This document shows, piece by piece, positions 26,301 through 41,300 of a stretch of DNA of 64,000 bases (position 1 is the stretch's first letter; the number at the start of each line of letters is the position of its first letter). Both the position numbers and the translations under genes were made by a program. The stretch is taken from assembly GCA_038049695.1 (NCBI GenBank), contig CP142459.1:63480001-63544000 (forward strand). The letters are read 5' to 3'. Origin of the DNA: Cinnamomum chago (Eukaryota > Streptophyta > Magnoliopsida > Laurales > Lauraceae). The notes below the pieces were generated by a model that did no database searches, was not told where the DNA came from, and worked only from the letters and a program-made list of their open reading frames with translations.

Positions 26301-29300
26301 GAAATTGGGCGGCACCTCTCTGCCAATTGATGACAGGAGTAGAGAATCTTAGTAGAAAAACAACAGCATCAGTTTTTGTGATTAAGAAGATCACCACATT
26401 AATATTTGCCTAATTATGGGTAATGATTGGAGTTTGGCTGGCATGTACCATATTTTAACTTTTGTATTGAGAAAAAAGTTTAAAGCAATCAAATTGTTAA
26501 AATATGCATTGGAGCTTTCTAAGCTCACAAAGGTCTCTTCACAATAGAATCTATGGACTTAGAATTTTCCAAATATATGATTTGCAGGTACTAATTTGGT
26601 GGAGAGATTTGTTGATCAGTTCCATCCAATGCTTACTAGCCAGAATATTTCATTAACATCATCAGACTCTACAGTTATCCGAATGCCTCTAGCATCAGAT
26701 TCCATAACAGGACTTGAATCTGGTTATAAGAAAGTAAGGCAGATCTTTGAGAAATTCATGGGTCATGCATCTACAGCACTCCTTTTCCTTAAGTCAGTCT
26801 TGCAGGTAAGGGAGTCTATTTTGTTCTAGCATTTGTGCTCATTGTGTTCTGTGTATGCTATCTTGCTTGATTTTCCTGATATTTTTTTCCTTTGTATAAT
26901 GCCAAGTTCTGCCTGCTATGTGGTTTTCAACTAGATTCATGAAGCTAAATCTCTACTTATGGAGATGATATAGCTGAAAGGTATAGAGGAATTTCATTGT
27001 GTCCTCATTCGTATATTGGTTAGACAATCCCTACCAATTGCTGGAGAACATTCAGTCCGTAGTTTGGAATAATTTATTGAACACAGTTGTGGCTTTCCAA
27101 ATGTCCCCACATCTATTTTAATCTGAATGAATACATTGTTATATATAAGCGGATAATTGTCACCTATTTGGCTATGTTGTAAGCTTTGAAGTAGTTTATG
27201 TTTGTTGTATTAACTGATTCACATATTTCTGGGGTTTTCGATCTGTCTGAAAAACCTTATGAGTTGAGAAACATGGAAAACGAGTAAAAGAGGAATTTCT
27301 GAAAAGAAACTCTACAGCTGCATCTTCTTAGGTTGGACGATCAGCTATATATATATTTTTATATTTCTTCAATATTACCATAAACCCCTTGTAAACTTTC
27401 TAAAATTGCAAAGCAGTCCAACTTTGTAATATTTATAGAAAACTCCAATTCTATGTCTTAATACTCCTCTCTAGCTGGTGCACCTATATTTACGATGCCT
27501 TGCTTGGAAAAAGTGTTACTTAATTGCTTCTTCGATACTGTTTTTGTGAGAGAATTTGCAAGTTGATCATTAGTACTCGCATGTACCAACTCAATCTCTT
27601 TCCTCAAAACCATTTTTTGATGAAATGACAATCAACTTCCACATGCTTTATACGCTCATGATAAACTAGATTATTGACCGTATCCATGGCTAGTTTACTA
27701 TGAAAATGCAATACCATTGGTCCCCTTTTCTTAGGACGCAATTCACAGAACAAGATTTTAACCATAGTAACTTGCAACTTCCATGTACCATTGCTTGATA
27801 CTTAGCATTGACACTTGGTTGAGCAACTACCAGTCTACCACCTGCTTCTCTCTTCCATGAAACTATGTTTCCACCAATAAGTGTACAATACCTTGTAGTG
27901 GACTGTCTATCTGTTTTAAATCCTGCCCAATCAGTATCAGTAGAGCCTTGTATATCTAAATGCCCATGACAAATATATAGAATATTGTTTCCTAAGCTCC
28001 CTTCAAGTACCAAAGGATTTTTTTAACCGCAACCATATTTCTAGTGTGAGGTGCATGCATGAATTGACTTACCAAACCAACCACATGAGATATCTGGTCA
28101 TGTGATAGTCAAATAAATCAATCTCCCTAGTAATCTCTAACATGCCTTCAGATAGATATTACTTTGAATCATGGAGTAATTTACCACTTTTAGAATTTAA
28201 GTCATGGTTTTGCTCAATAGGAGTATCTATCAGTTTAGCACCAACTTTCCTGTGTCTTCAAGTAGATACAGTGTATACTAATTTCTGTCTTAGACTTTGC
28301 AATTTCAATCCCAAGAAAGTACTTTAGTTCTCTCAGGTCCTTGATTTCAAATTCTTTCCGAAGATAGGACTTTCAAATCCTTGATTCCTTTTTCATCATT
28401 TTGTGATCACAATATCATCAATATATTCAACCAACATTGAATCTTTATCATCATTTCTCTTCATGTAAACCGTATGATCTGGATGACATCTCTTGGAATC
28501 ATTTTGAATCCTTGCTTGACTAAACTTGTTGAACCAGGCATAAGTGGTGCATGTTGGGGTCAACAGGCCAGAGACTAACAGGTCAACTAGGCCTACCCAC
28601 AGATCCAGTAGGACCAGCCAATTGTGGGAGTTTTGAGACAATTAGGAGTCTTTAAATTAAGAATTTAGTTGGTTTGGATTGTTAAGTACCATAATTTTAG
28701 GAGATTTAGTTTCCTTTCTTGATTAGGAAAGCTTTAGGGAAATTATAAACAAACTAGGAGAGGGAAGAGGGGATGTTAAATTCTCCATCTTTATATTTGT
28801 AATTTCCCATTGGGAAAATCATCTTTCATACGTCAACAAAGAATTTCCTGTTTCTCTTTGATTGTGGTTGCTTGTGTTGCGAGAAATGTCTTGAGGATTT
28901 GGTCAATCCTACTCAGGAGCTTGGCCAGTCATACCTCTTGGGACACTCATTTTATTTAAAACCCACCAAATTAAATTTTTAGGTACCCTGTCTGTCATGA
29001 ACTTTCTCTGGAACATTGAAGACCATATGCTGATTTTTCCTCCACTCGTTTTCCTCCCATTAATCGCCTAAGTGAGAAGATAGCTTCCATAGTTGATCTC
29101 CTTGGCATGAAACCAAATTGATTTTATGATATCTTAGTATTTACTCCATTACTCTTCCATAGTTTCATAGTGTGATTCAAAAGTTTAATTCCACGATAAT
29201 TGGTATAGTGTTGTGTATCTCCGTTCTTGTATGTAGGTATTACAACACTTCTTCTCCTTTTTTTTGGCATTTTCTTTGTCTTAAATATCTTATTGAAGAG

Positions 29301-32300
29301 CCTAGTTAACCAAAATCTACCCAATTTCTCCTAAGTATTTCCAAGCTTCTATTGGAATGCCATCTGGCCCAGTAACCTTTCCTATCTTCATTTGTGTTGA
29401 TGCTTTCTTTACCTCTACTACCTTGACTATGTGGTACAAGATAAACTTAATATAATTAATTGTTAAAAATTGAATAGCAACATGGGAACACTTTTTTCTA
29501 GCATTTTCCAATTTTCTAGATTTTTTTGGATATTTGTTTTTTCAAAATTTTTTGGGGCTGAAAACCATTCACGCCATGAACCGCGGCGTGATGCCGCGTC
29601 TTGTCACTTTTCGAGGTCGACTGCGATGACGACTGCGACTGCGACCACGATTTTTAACCATGGCTATATGTCCCACAATTATAAAATGTAAATGCTGCAG
29701 TTGAGCCTGGATATGTGGAGATAGATTTTAGCAAATGATCATGCAGTAGCAGTTGTTGTACTCTCTTTTATTTCCCTTCTCATATGGAGCCACTTTCTAT
29801 GATAATCTCATGACATATATAGATATATTACTTGAGTGGATAAGTTCTCTCCTATGAACTTCGTACAAGATTTCTTGATCAAAAGTTTTGTTTTCTTATA
29901 TGGAACTACTGGATCAAATGTTTTACGTCTTTTTTGCTGTACATGGTCCATAAATTTCAGGTAACACTATCAACTTGGGAGGAGGGGAGTTTGCACCCTA
30001 GTCAGGATTTTTCTGTTTGTGTTGATCCATCATCTGCTGTTTTGAGGAATCCTTTTTCGGAAAAGAAGTGGAGGAAATTCCAGATATCAAGGTTATTTAG
30101 TAGCTCAAATGCTGCAATAAAGTCGCACACAGTCGACATTCATGTCTTTCAAGATGGAGCGAAAGCTATTGACAAATGGTTAGTTGTGCTTAGCCTTGGA
30201 TCTGGACAAACAAGAAACATGGCCCTTGATAGGTATGCTGAAGGAAAGTGAAGCATTTCTTTTTCTTCTTTAAAAAGAAAAGCTAAGTATCTTCATTTAT
30301 TTATTTATTTATTTATTATTATTATTATTATTGCTTTACCTGCTACTCTAACTTATCTATACAGTACACACTCATGTAACATGTCCCTAACCAGCTGACT
30401 AACAGCCTGGGACGCTAAGTATCTTCAATTATCTGAAGTGAGTTTGTGCAGTTTTGCTGTGAATCTTCATTACCTGCTTTAGTCAGTTGAATGTGAACTT
30501 TTGAACTTCCTTTTCGGGGTTTTGTCCTCATTTAACTCATAAGAATAAATATGTCATTGTTCATATCCTTGGAATAACATCAATGCCACTACAGATCTTA
30601 GCTAATCATGGTGGTGACCCATCTGTTCAACCATTTTGATCCCCCTTACAAATGGTCGCATGTTTGAAGAGGAGACATAGGATCACCTTAACATAAACCC
30701 TGGCTGCTTTTAGGGGCATGGGCATGTTTGAATAATTTATTGGGAAAGTAGTGTAAAGTAAATGTCATATAAGTGGGAAAGATAATGGTAATGTAAAAGG
30801 ATAAGTATACTTATGGTAAAGTAAAAAAAATGCATTTGTTTTCATGAGGTAAAGTAATTTCAAATGAGATGAGAAGTCAACAAGTGCTAAAGTAACCACT
30901 TGTGTTTTATGGAGTAAGTTTATTTGGCTGCTGGTAAAGTAAGAATTTTTTTGGTGGCTGAGACTTTACTTACCCACTTGTTTTGAACAACCAAACATGG
31001 GTGTAACGTAAAAAATCTGATCACTGAAATTACTTTCCCACAAATTGTACTTTTATCTCTTTGAAAAACGAACAATGCGTGAAAGAAGAAGTGTTTTGGA
31101 GAGTCATTGATCATAATAGAGAAATATACTGATGAAATGAAGACGCATCACCATATACTGATGGAATAAAGACGCATCCAGTGATGCCGCATCTTCCCAA
31201 AACCCTTGCACATAAGCAATAGCCAAGAAAATCCCATTCCACTGTTGTATTCTTTCTCAAAGTCTAGCTGCAAATGACTTTAGGCTTCTGACATTTGTAA
31301 TGAGAGTCAATAGACCTTGGGCTATCAAGGCAGGATCTAGATTTTTCCTCCCTTAAATGAAATCTTCTTGCTGGTTTGAAGTGATCAAAGGAAGTCAATT
31401 ACATAAGCGATTTGTGAGCATTTCAACCAAGGTTTTTAAGTGCTACTGGTAAGACATTGGTCTAAGATTTTCAATAGCTACTGCAACCTTCTTTTTTGGC
31501 ACCATCACAATGAAAGAGTTATTCATCTCTTTAGAGAACTTTCCTCGGTTGTAAGATTCTTGCAAAAAACTTCATGACATCATCCTGAACCACATTCCGG
31601 AAATTCTGATAAAAAAAAAATCAGAAACCCATCCTAGCCAGGAGCTTCATCTCCCCCTAAATTATCAATAGCATTATTTGCCTACTCAGAAAAGGAGTTT
31701 CCATTAACTAAGGTACCTCAATGCAAATAGGGCCATAAGGATAGACCTTCCATAAGAGGATGGCAGCAGTCATCACTGGAGTACAATTAATTGTAGAAGG
31801 CAGCCACGTCTCTTTTAATGTCGACATGATTTTCCCAAAGGACACCATTAGATTCCAAGTAATGAATCCTGTTGGAATTGCATTCATCACAAGCAATCCC
31901 ATGGAAAAAGATTGTTGTTTTATCCCTTGATCCTCTTATTGTGAGATGTCTGTTTCCATTTAGTCTTCTCCTTGTTATGCGAATAGTTATAAAGTTATTG
32001 TCAAGAAGCTTTTCCTCCTGAGACAGTACTCCGTTCTCCTTGACAATTCGAAATCCTAAATTTGGGATAAAATAGATGCCTTCAGCCCTTCAGATCCTCA
32101 ATGTGCAAAGAGTCTTGTCCTTTTTTTCCCCTTTAAATGGAGCTTTAACATTCTTTTTTTGATTGGTAAATGGTAATTATTCAAAGGATCACGAACAGCA
32201 CAAGGGAGGAAAAAGCTAAACACAACAAAGCAGGGTATAGGAGCACTGTACCCAGTGCAAACAAAAACAAACTACAGACCAAACAAAAATAAAATAATAC

Positions 32301-35300
32301 CACAAACACAAAGATAGCATCAAACCAACTACAACAAGAAATCACAAATGGAAACCGAATTAGATACTCTTTCTTAGCTAAGCTGTCTGCCATTTCATTT
32401 GCTGAACAAAGAACATGATTAGGTCTTTAATACTTTAATCTCATAAGGTTGAATTCGAATTACAAGGCATACCACTCTCATCCATGGCCCAAGATATTGC
32501 ATTGGAAGAGTTGCCTTCCACCATCAACTAGTCCCGAATATCTTGTAAATAGATTCTCTAAGCTTTTAAAATAGCCAAAACCTCTGTCATTGGAGTCTTT
32601 AGTGCCAACTAACTTAGAAAACGGAGCAAAGTTTGACATTCAAAATTGACCACCTATATTGGCTGGTCGTGGCTTACCTCTAGTCGCCCCATTGATGTTA
32701 AACTTCAGCTTGCAAGTAGGAGGAGGAAACCGCTCTTCAATCCTCTTTCCATTGGCCAAACAACACACCATACTTACCAATTATGCAAAATGAGATTCCA
32801 GTTCAGCCCATGAAACTCTTTCCTAATCATAGCCCATTTTGTCATCCTCCTGGTTACAACATTAAGATATCCTTCAGAGATGCTGTCAAAGCTTAAAATA
32901 TTGTATCATTTTCTCTTTTCCAAAAGACCACGGAATAACATCAGGGATGAGCTGCCAAAGTGTCAAGCTACACCCATGAAGCGGGCCGGACTTCCAAGTG
33001 GTTGCCAAGTCACTGAAAGATCTGGGAAGACATCAAACTATGAAATAATGATATCAAATACAAGAAGATATTTCATAATGGAGAAATAGGTGCTTGATAG
33101 ACTTTCTCATCTTGACCATACAAGAGCACATACTCAAGATCTCATGAGAGACAATGCCCCTTCTCCTTACATTATCCGCTGTAGACACTTTTCCTATGAC
33201 CTCCAATCAGCAATTGCCTCCACTCTAGGAGCAGCTAAACCAAGCAAAACACACAAATGAAGAAGCGACGGATGACTCTTAACACCTTTTGTTTTTAAAA
33301 GATAACTGTATTAATTGCTCAAAAAGACGTTACTGTATATCGTATTAATTGCTCAAAAAGACTTTACAGTAAGAGAAAGATACTGAAAGAAAAAGGCCCA
33401 CACAGAAGGGGGAGCAAATAACCAAAATGAGGACCAATGCCCCAAAAACTGGGCAGCAGCCCCCAAAAGAAGCTAAATACAAATTAATAGTGTAGAATCA
33501 AGAAGGCTTGGAGACTACCTCTTTTGCAAGCTTGTCCGCTTCCACGTTTGCCGATCGACTAATATGAGTGAAGGAAATTTTCAACTCACTGGAGAGATGA
33601 GTCACCTCTTCATTGAATCTAACAACTTAAGACAATAACCTGATGTGCATGGCTTTTGAGTGGGAACATCTGCCTCTTCCCTGCGAAGAAAAGCTAATAA
33701 AGATACTAGGAAATTCCCACATCTCTTTTGTTACATGATTAGAAGCATCCTAAAGAGGTCGAGGTTCAAAGATTGGTAGATAATCTCTTCATCAAAAAAG
33801 AAAAAAAAAAAAAGGAGAAAAAAAGGAGAAAGAAATTCACTGACAAATGAGATGCAGCTGTTTATAACTATTCCAGTGCCTATAGCATGCACGACATTTT
33901 TGCATTCTATTCATCAATGGTGTGCTATCGAGTTGTTAAAGTTCCCCTTGAGTTGACTCGCTGCTACTCCCAAAGACCTTAAGATTATGAAAAATAATCA
34001 GAATGTTTAGAAAATAGAGAATGATTTCCTCTAAGTTTAAGCCAAACACGTTCAATTTTTCAGAATGAATTTAAGCAATGATAGGTGGCCACATTTGATT
34101 TTCATTTAGTTGGATAAACATTGCCTTCAATCTTCCAAAGAATGTGGTTTTGATCCTCTGAAATGAGTGCAAATGGAGCCTGGATGCCTCCAACAGCCCA
34201 ACATCTTCTCACAGCAAAAGAATTTTTAAAAACAGTCAGGGCCCTTTTAAAAAGCTTAGTCTAATCTAATAATAGCTAGTTAAATTAGGGCTAGAATAAA
34301 TAATTATAGTTCTTAAGTTCTAATTTACATTTAATACGTTTGGTAAAATTCTAAAGAAAAGCTCTGATTTTACAATAGTATGTTGGTAAACATTCGAATA
34401 AGAAAAAGGAAAAAACTTACTTGGGGAAATTTTCAGAAACATAATTTTAGAGGAAGAATGGGATTAGAGGAAGAGCTGTATGAGTGGAATTGAACAATTA
34501 TAAAAAAAAAAAAAAAAAAACCAAAACTTACAGTGTACTCACACATGAAGACTTCTATCTGTGCCAGAGGGAGAATTGTGTGGGAGTGACTAGGGAGAGC
34601 GTTGCGCTTGGAATGGTGCTTGAAGTGGTGGTCTAAGGCTTATTCAATTGGAGAGAAAATAAGAGAGAAAAGGGAATTTAAGGGATAAACCCATTTTATC
34701 ATAGCCATTTTCCCCCAAAACATACATGATACATAATTCAGCCTATTCCATCTTTTAGCAGTTTAGAGAAATAAGCTATCACAAAAAAGTAGAAATCAAT
34801 TAGAACTCCTATTAGAGGTTTCCCAAACACCCTAAAATGTAAATAATCTCTACAACAAAAAATAAGCTCTTTATATTAAAGTTTCCAAACAACTTCTTAA
34901 TTTAACCTTTTCACATAGGATTTGCCTGGAGGGATTCACGGGATGAATCGACTAGGAGGCTGAGTTGACTCAGACTTGAACAAATTTTAAAATCATGGGT
35001 ACTGTGCTTCCTGGATAGAATTTCGTTCCATCCATTTTACAAACTGTCCCCACGCACAGTTATATTTCACAAGCCACCTGATTGATTAAAATAGTGGAAA
35101 ATGGAACAAAACTTGAGTGCATCCTTTCATATGATATAATTGGTGTTGTCTTATTTTTTCATTATTTATTCTTCATTCATTTTTTCTCTATGGATCCCCA
35201 TCCTTTATTTTTCATACTTTATTTTTCCAGGAGGTATCTTGCTTACAACTTAACGCCAGTTGCTGGAGTTGCAGCACACATATCTCGAAATGGACAGCCT

Positions 35301-38300
35301 GCCTCACCCCATCCATCCAGCTGCATTTTATCTCCACTCCCTTTGTCTGGTGATATAAGCATGCCAGTCACTGCTCTTGGATGCTTCCTTGTGTGTCACA
35401 ATGGTGGTCGCTATCTCTTCAAACACCAAAACGATGTGGCTTCGTTAAAATTCCAACCTGATGTTGGAAATCAACTAATAGAAGCTTGGAACAAAGAACT
35501 GATGTCTTGCATTCGTGATTCATATATTGAGATGGTGTTAGAATTTCAAAAGCTAAGAAGAGACCCATTGGCTTCTAGTATTGAGTTGAGTTCAGCACGT
35601 ACTGTTAGTCTGATTTTACAGGCTTATGCAGATCGAATTTACTCATTCTGGCCAAGGTCTAAGCAGCAGTCTTTATCCCTGACTCAACCTGATGCTGCTG
35701 TCAGTAGTTCAAGTTCATCTCGTGAAGCAGAATGGAAATGCCTGGTTGAACGAGTAATAAGGCCTTTTTATGCACGCCTTGTTGATCTTCCTGTCTGGCA
35801 GCTGTATTGCGGCAATGTGGTTAAAGCTGATGAAGGCATGTTCCTCGCCCAATCTGGGAATGGAATAGGTGATAATTTGCCCCCTGCTACAGTTTGTAAC
35901 TTCATCAAAGAGCATTATCCTGTATTTTCAGTGCCATGGGAATTAGTGAGTGAAATTCGAGCAGTGGGAGTGACTGTGAGAGAAATCAAGCCTAAGATGG
36001 TTCGTAATCTCCTTAAGGCTTCTTCTACATCTATTGTGCTTCGATCAGTTGAAACATACGTTGATGTGCTGGAGTACTGTTTGGGTGATATTCAACTACA
36101 GCCATCATCAAATTTATCCAACACTGACAATTCAGGGATAGTTGTTAGTCGGGATCCACTGGATGAAGTTCATATGCCAGAGGATATCAATATGCATAGA
36201 AACGGGGCACCTTCACTTATATCAAATGTGCATGGATCTGACCATGTGGTTACGCAGAGTCCTGATGCACTAGAGATGGTGACAAATTTGGGTAAAGCAT
36301 TGTTTGATTTTGGTCGAGTGGTTGTGGAAGATATAGGCCGAGCAGGAGGTCACAAGATCACCATGTCTAGTAGTAGCACAGATGGTCAACAGCTGCCATC
36401 AATAGCTGCTGAGTTCAATGGCTTACCATGTCCAACTGCAACAAAGCATCTCGCAAGGTTTGGTGTAACTGAACTTTGGGTTGGGAGCAAGGAGCACCAG
36501 TTACTAATGCTTCCACTAGCAGCAAAGTTTATCCATCCATTGTGCTTAGAAAGATCAATCTTAGCAGATTTTTTATCCAACCATACCATTCACAGATTCT
36601 TGAAGTTGCAGAGTTTCTCCCCTTACCTATTGTCAAGTAATCTGAAGTTACTTTTCAGTAAACACTGGGTTAATCTTGTGATGGATTCTAAGGCTCCTTG
36701 GTTTTCATGGGACAATGGTAATAATGCAACTGATGGAGGTCCCTCACCCGAATGGATACAGCATTTTTGGAAAAGTTTCAGCAGATCAAGTGACCTCTCC
36801 CTTTTTTCTGATTGGCCACTTATTCCAGCTTTTCTAGGTAGGCCCATCTTGTGTCGTGTTAAGGAGCATCACCTGGTATTTATACCACCTATTGCTGAGC
36901 CACTTTTGGACAGTGGAGACTCAGTTTTGAGCTATGAGGGGAATGAGATGAGTGTATCTGAAAATCGTATGGCTGAACCTGACAGAATGCAGCCCTACTT
37001 AAGAGCATTTGAAATAATAAAATCTAGATATCCTTGGTTGTTTTCACTCCTGAATCAGTGCAATATCCCTTTATATGATATGTCTTTCCTGGACTCTGGC
37101 ATCCCATGTAATTGTTTGCCTTTACCTGGTCAAACACTTGGGCAAGTGATTGTTTCGAAGTTGCTTGCGGCTAAACGTGCTGGTTATTTTTCTGTACCGG
37201 CTTCTCTGTTGAATGCAGATCGTGATGAATTGTTCACACTCTTTGCCTCAGATTTCTCACCCAATAGATCTGCATACAAAAATGAGGAGCTTGATGTGTT
37301 GCGAGATCTTCCTATATATAAAACTGTTGTGGGAACATATACACCGTTACATGGGTCAGATCAATGTATTATTTCTCCAAACTCATTCTTTCAACCTTAT
37401 GATGGAAGGTGCCTTTCTAATTCAGTAGATCCAAGTGGTCGCCTATTGTTTCATGCACTTGGAGTTCCTGAGTTGCAGGATCAAGAGATATTGGTGAGGT
37501 TTGCCCTGCCTGGATTTGAGCGAAAAACACAGGGGGAACAGGAGGACATTTTAATATACTTATACATGAATTGGCAAGATCTTCAACTAGATTCTGCAGT
37601 AGTTAGTGCTTTGAAAGAGACGAAGTTTGTCCGAAGTGGCAATGAAGATAGTTTGGAATTATTTAAGCCCAGAGATCTGCTTGATCCTTGTGATTCTTTA
37701 CTCACATCAGTATTTTCTGGGGAAAGAAACAGGTTTCCTGGTGAGAGGTTTACTTCTGATGGATGGCTTCGTATTTTGAGGAAAACAGGTCTTCGGACAT
37801 CCACGGAGGCTGATATGATACTTGAGTGTGCTAGAAATGTGGAGTTGCTCGGAAGGCAGGCTGTAAAGTCTGTAGAGGATCCTGGTGACTTCGAGGCCGA
37901 CTTCTCTGATTCCCTCAATGAAGTTCCTCTTGACATATGGTTATTAGCTGGATCTGTTGTGGAAGCTATATTTACAAACTTCGCTGTTCTATATGGCAAC
38001 CATTTCTGTGACCAGCTTAGTAAGATTGCATTTGTACCAGCTGAAAAGGGGCTTCCAACTATTGGTGGCAGAAAAGGTGGGAAGAGAGTTCTTTCATCAT
38101 ATAGTGAAGCAATCCTATTGAAGGATTGGCCTCTGGCCTGGAGCAGCTCTCCGATTCTCTCCAAAATGAATGTTATTCCTCCGGAATACTCTTGGGGAGC
38201 ATTACACCTAAGGAGTCCCCCTGCATTTTCTACAGTCTTAAAGCATTTGCAGGTAGTAGAACTGATTCCCTTTTGTCCATCTGTTGGTGTCTGTGTTCTG

Positions 38301-41300
38301 CCTTGATGGGATAAGGCTAAGATGATGCCAGTGATGATAATGATGTTTATATATTTATGGTCTTCTGTCATGCCTTTAGTTTGACTAGTAAATTGTCACT
38401 ATTTAAAGAAAGCGTACATTGATATTATCAATTACACTGAAACATGCTTCAGGTTGTCGGAAGGAATGGTGGTGAAAGCACTCTAGCCCACTGGCCAACA
38501 TCATCAGGCATGATGACCATAGAGGAGGCTTCTTGTGAAGTTCTGAAATATCTGGACAAGTCCTGGGAGTCTGTTTCTGCTTCAGGTGGTTCAATCTTTT
38601 GGTTTAATATTGATGTTATGAGCATCCATTTATTATCTAGTATGTGTTAGCAATAAAGGACCTCCATGAAATGAGGGGTCCACTATGCCCCCATATATTA
38701 GTTACTATTGAAAATAAATATTAAATTCTAACATTTTCCAATGTTAAGTGCTTAGGTGAAGAATTGGTTATTTCCCTCCTTAAAGTGGAATCTTCTCTTA
38801 TAAAAAAAATGAAGTGGAGACTTTTCAAAACTATCTTGTATTAAGGCTTCCTCTTATTTATTTATTGTTTTTGGCAGATAAATCAGATTTGCAGAAAGTT
38901 GCATTTGTCCCAGTTGCAAATGGCACACGACTGGTCACAGCAAACTCTCTCTTTGTGCGTCTCACAGTTAACCTTTCTCCATTCGCATTTGAACTTCCTA
39001 CTCTTTATCTTCCATATGTGAAGATCCTCAAGGACTTTGGGCTTCAAGATGTACTTTCTGTCACCTGTGCAAAAGATCTTTTACAAAATATCCAGAGGTC
39101 ATGTGGATATCAACGTTTGAATCCTAATGAACTTCGCGCTGTGATGGAGGTCTTGCGCTTTATTTGCGATGGAGCAGTTAAAGTAAGTTCAGATGGGCCT
39201 GAATGGTTACCAGAGGCGATAGTCCCAGATGATGGCTGCAGACTCGTTCTTGCAAGATCCTGTGTTTATATTGATGCTTATGGTTCCCAGTTACTCAGAA
39301 ATATTGATACTTCCAGGCTTAGATTTGTTCACCCAGATCTTCCAGAAAAAACATGCATGACCTTGGGCATCAAAAAGCTTTCTGACGTGGTAGTGGAGGT
39401 AAATGTTATTATTCGAAAACATGTTCCCCTTTTAAACAAACATCTACAACGTGGCAATCTATACCTGTCAAAAAAATGCGGCAACATGTCTAATCATGCT
39501 TGTACACCGTCATGTTACACATGCTGCATTTAGATATTGATTCAAATCATCCAAATCATTGTTCCTGTTATAGGTTACATATAGAGGGCATAAAGGAATC
39601 AGTACTATCTATTTATGTAGTCGAATACAAGGATAAAATACATAGAAATAAAGAAGAATGGGATGATTTGTATCTTCAAATAAAAAACTGGATAGTTCCT
39701 TCCATTAGGAGCATAACATTTTCCTGTTAACTTTAGTACTGTTATTTATATAAAAATTTTCCACTCTATGAAGTTTGGGTTACTATGATCCAGCCATGGA
39801 ACATTTTCCATCTAGGGTCCCAATCCCTCCACAAAGCTTCTGATGGGTAGTGACCCACTTGGTGGTAAGATTATTGCTTTTGAGGTTTGGGACCATTGGC
39901 CCACTGATACAAGGCTTTATGCTACAGCTGTCCTTAGGTGCTTTTGCTTCTTTCAATCAGATTAATAAGACCATAGGTGAGGTGCATTACTGTGCATATG
40001 AATTCAACTTCTCCTTTAGTCATTAACTATGCAGTGTTAATCAGGCTTGGTCATGGAGCAGAGAAATTCAAAGTGCTGAGTCTGGGATTATGGGAGGCCC
40101 TACACTGCCTATCAGTAATTTCGTAGGAGCTGCTCCAATTAGTTCTAAACATGTGGGTGATGGAGTCTCTCAATCTGTCTGTTAAGGCAGAGTGTGATGG
40201 CAGTATTCCCACTGCCATTATCTGCCATTTTTTTTTTTTTGTGAGACACGTATATTGGTTGAACTTCGATATTTGAGAGGTAGAGGAGATCATTATTGAA
40301 ATTGATTATGTTTTGGGCACCTATTTTAGTGGAAAGAGGATCAGAAGTCAGAGCCATGGTTAATCAGCTGTTTTGAGGAAAAGGTCAATGCCTGATTTTT
40401 AGATTGCAAGGGGTCATTTCAATTAGAGGAGATCTCAACTGTTAGCTTGGATGAGAAGCCGGGATTTTTGTCAGTTGTCACTTCCTTGTACATCTGGCTG
40501 GCGTCCATTATCACTGGGTTAATTAGTTTAATGAAGACAATTATGGGGATGGGGGAGCAGATAGTATGTAAAATCCTGCTAGTGCTGCAATAGATGAGGT
40601 CAAAGTTCTTGGTGATTCTACCATTAAAAAAAAGTTCTTGATGATGGAATGGCGGAGTTGGTTGTCATGGGTATATCTTGTGGTAAAAATAAAGAGATCA
40701 TGTGTTTGTGAACAGGTTTTTGGGAAGATTGTGATGTAGCATTACATAGGGAGTGATAAATCTTTAAAAGAAAATCTGAAGGGAAAGAAAAGTGAGAGCT
40801 TCCCAATCTTCAAGGATCAGTGAATTATGATCATTGTTCAGAGTCATCGGAGAAGGGTGCAACTGTAGTGTCTTGATAATTGTTGGTCCCCCTCTAGGGT
40901 ACACTATTTTCATGACAAGAGTCTAATTTCTGGGCTTCTCATGTTTCTGGGGTTATATGGGTGTATCTCGTCATTATTTGATTTCCTTTGTTCCTATTTT
41001 GGTGTGGAAATAAATAATCAATTATTATTTCTAATATAGATATGCACGCACACAGGGAAGAAGGGATATAGCCTTGAGAAGTTGAATGGTAACCTCCCGT
41101 TTTGGACACAAGATGCTATTTTTAATCAAGTAAGCACAGCATCTGCTGGTAATATTTCGAATGTCCATCATTAAAGAATGTATGTAGTTATTAGTTGCAA
41201 TATCTCTTTGCTTCTCTATTTTCATTCTCAATGGTTTAAGACCAGCCGATAGATGACACCTGTAACACAATTATTGGCTCAAGTATCTTGTTTTTTATTC

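Larger units (their letters stand above)
22619..26587 (+). other. Sacsin-like intron with TRIM element and L1 tail
   Basis: Donor GTGCGT and acceptor TTTGCAG. It contains an 89-bp tandem pair (23951-24128), a complete TRIM (24687-25317) and an antisense L1 3' end (25770-26000). In 22620-23950, 24129-24680, 25323-25769 and 26001-26587 I see AT-rich sequence without recognisable genes. Confidence 0.9.
26806..29960 (+). other. Sacsin-like intron with antisense retroelement relics
   Basis: Donor GTAAGG and acceptor ATTTCAG. It holds an antisense copia relic (27430-28641) and an antisense RTE-like LINE (28990-29515). A GC-rich spot lies at 29575-29655 (CCGCGGCGTGATGCCGCG and CGACTGCGA words). I see nothing in 26807-27429. 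At 28550-28960 there is non-coding, possibly LTR-derived sequence whose ends I could not define. Confidence 0.9.
30233..35230 (+). other. Sacsin-like intron (5.0 kb) packed with antisense LINEs
   Basis: Donor GTATGC and acceptor TTTCCAG. It holds an (ATTT)n/(ATT)n microsatellite at 30296-30331 and L1 pieces on the minus strand at 31300-32100, 32150-33300 and 33290-33620. A possible MITE lies at 30710-31015: GGGCATGTTTGAATAATT near one end and, inverted, ACACCCATGTTTGGTTGTTC near the other, too diverged to be certain. In 33621-35230 I see only AT-rich sequence. Confidence 0.9.
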
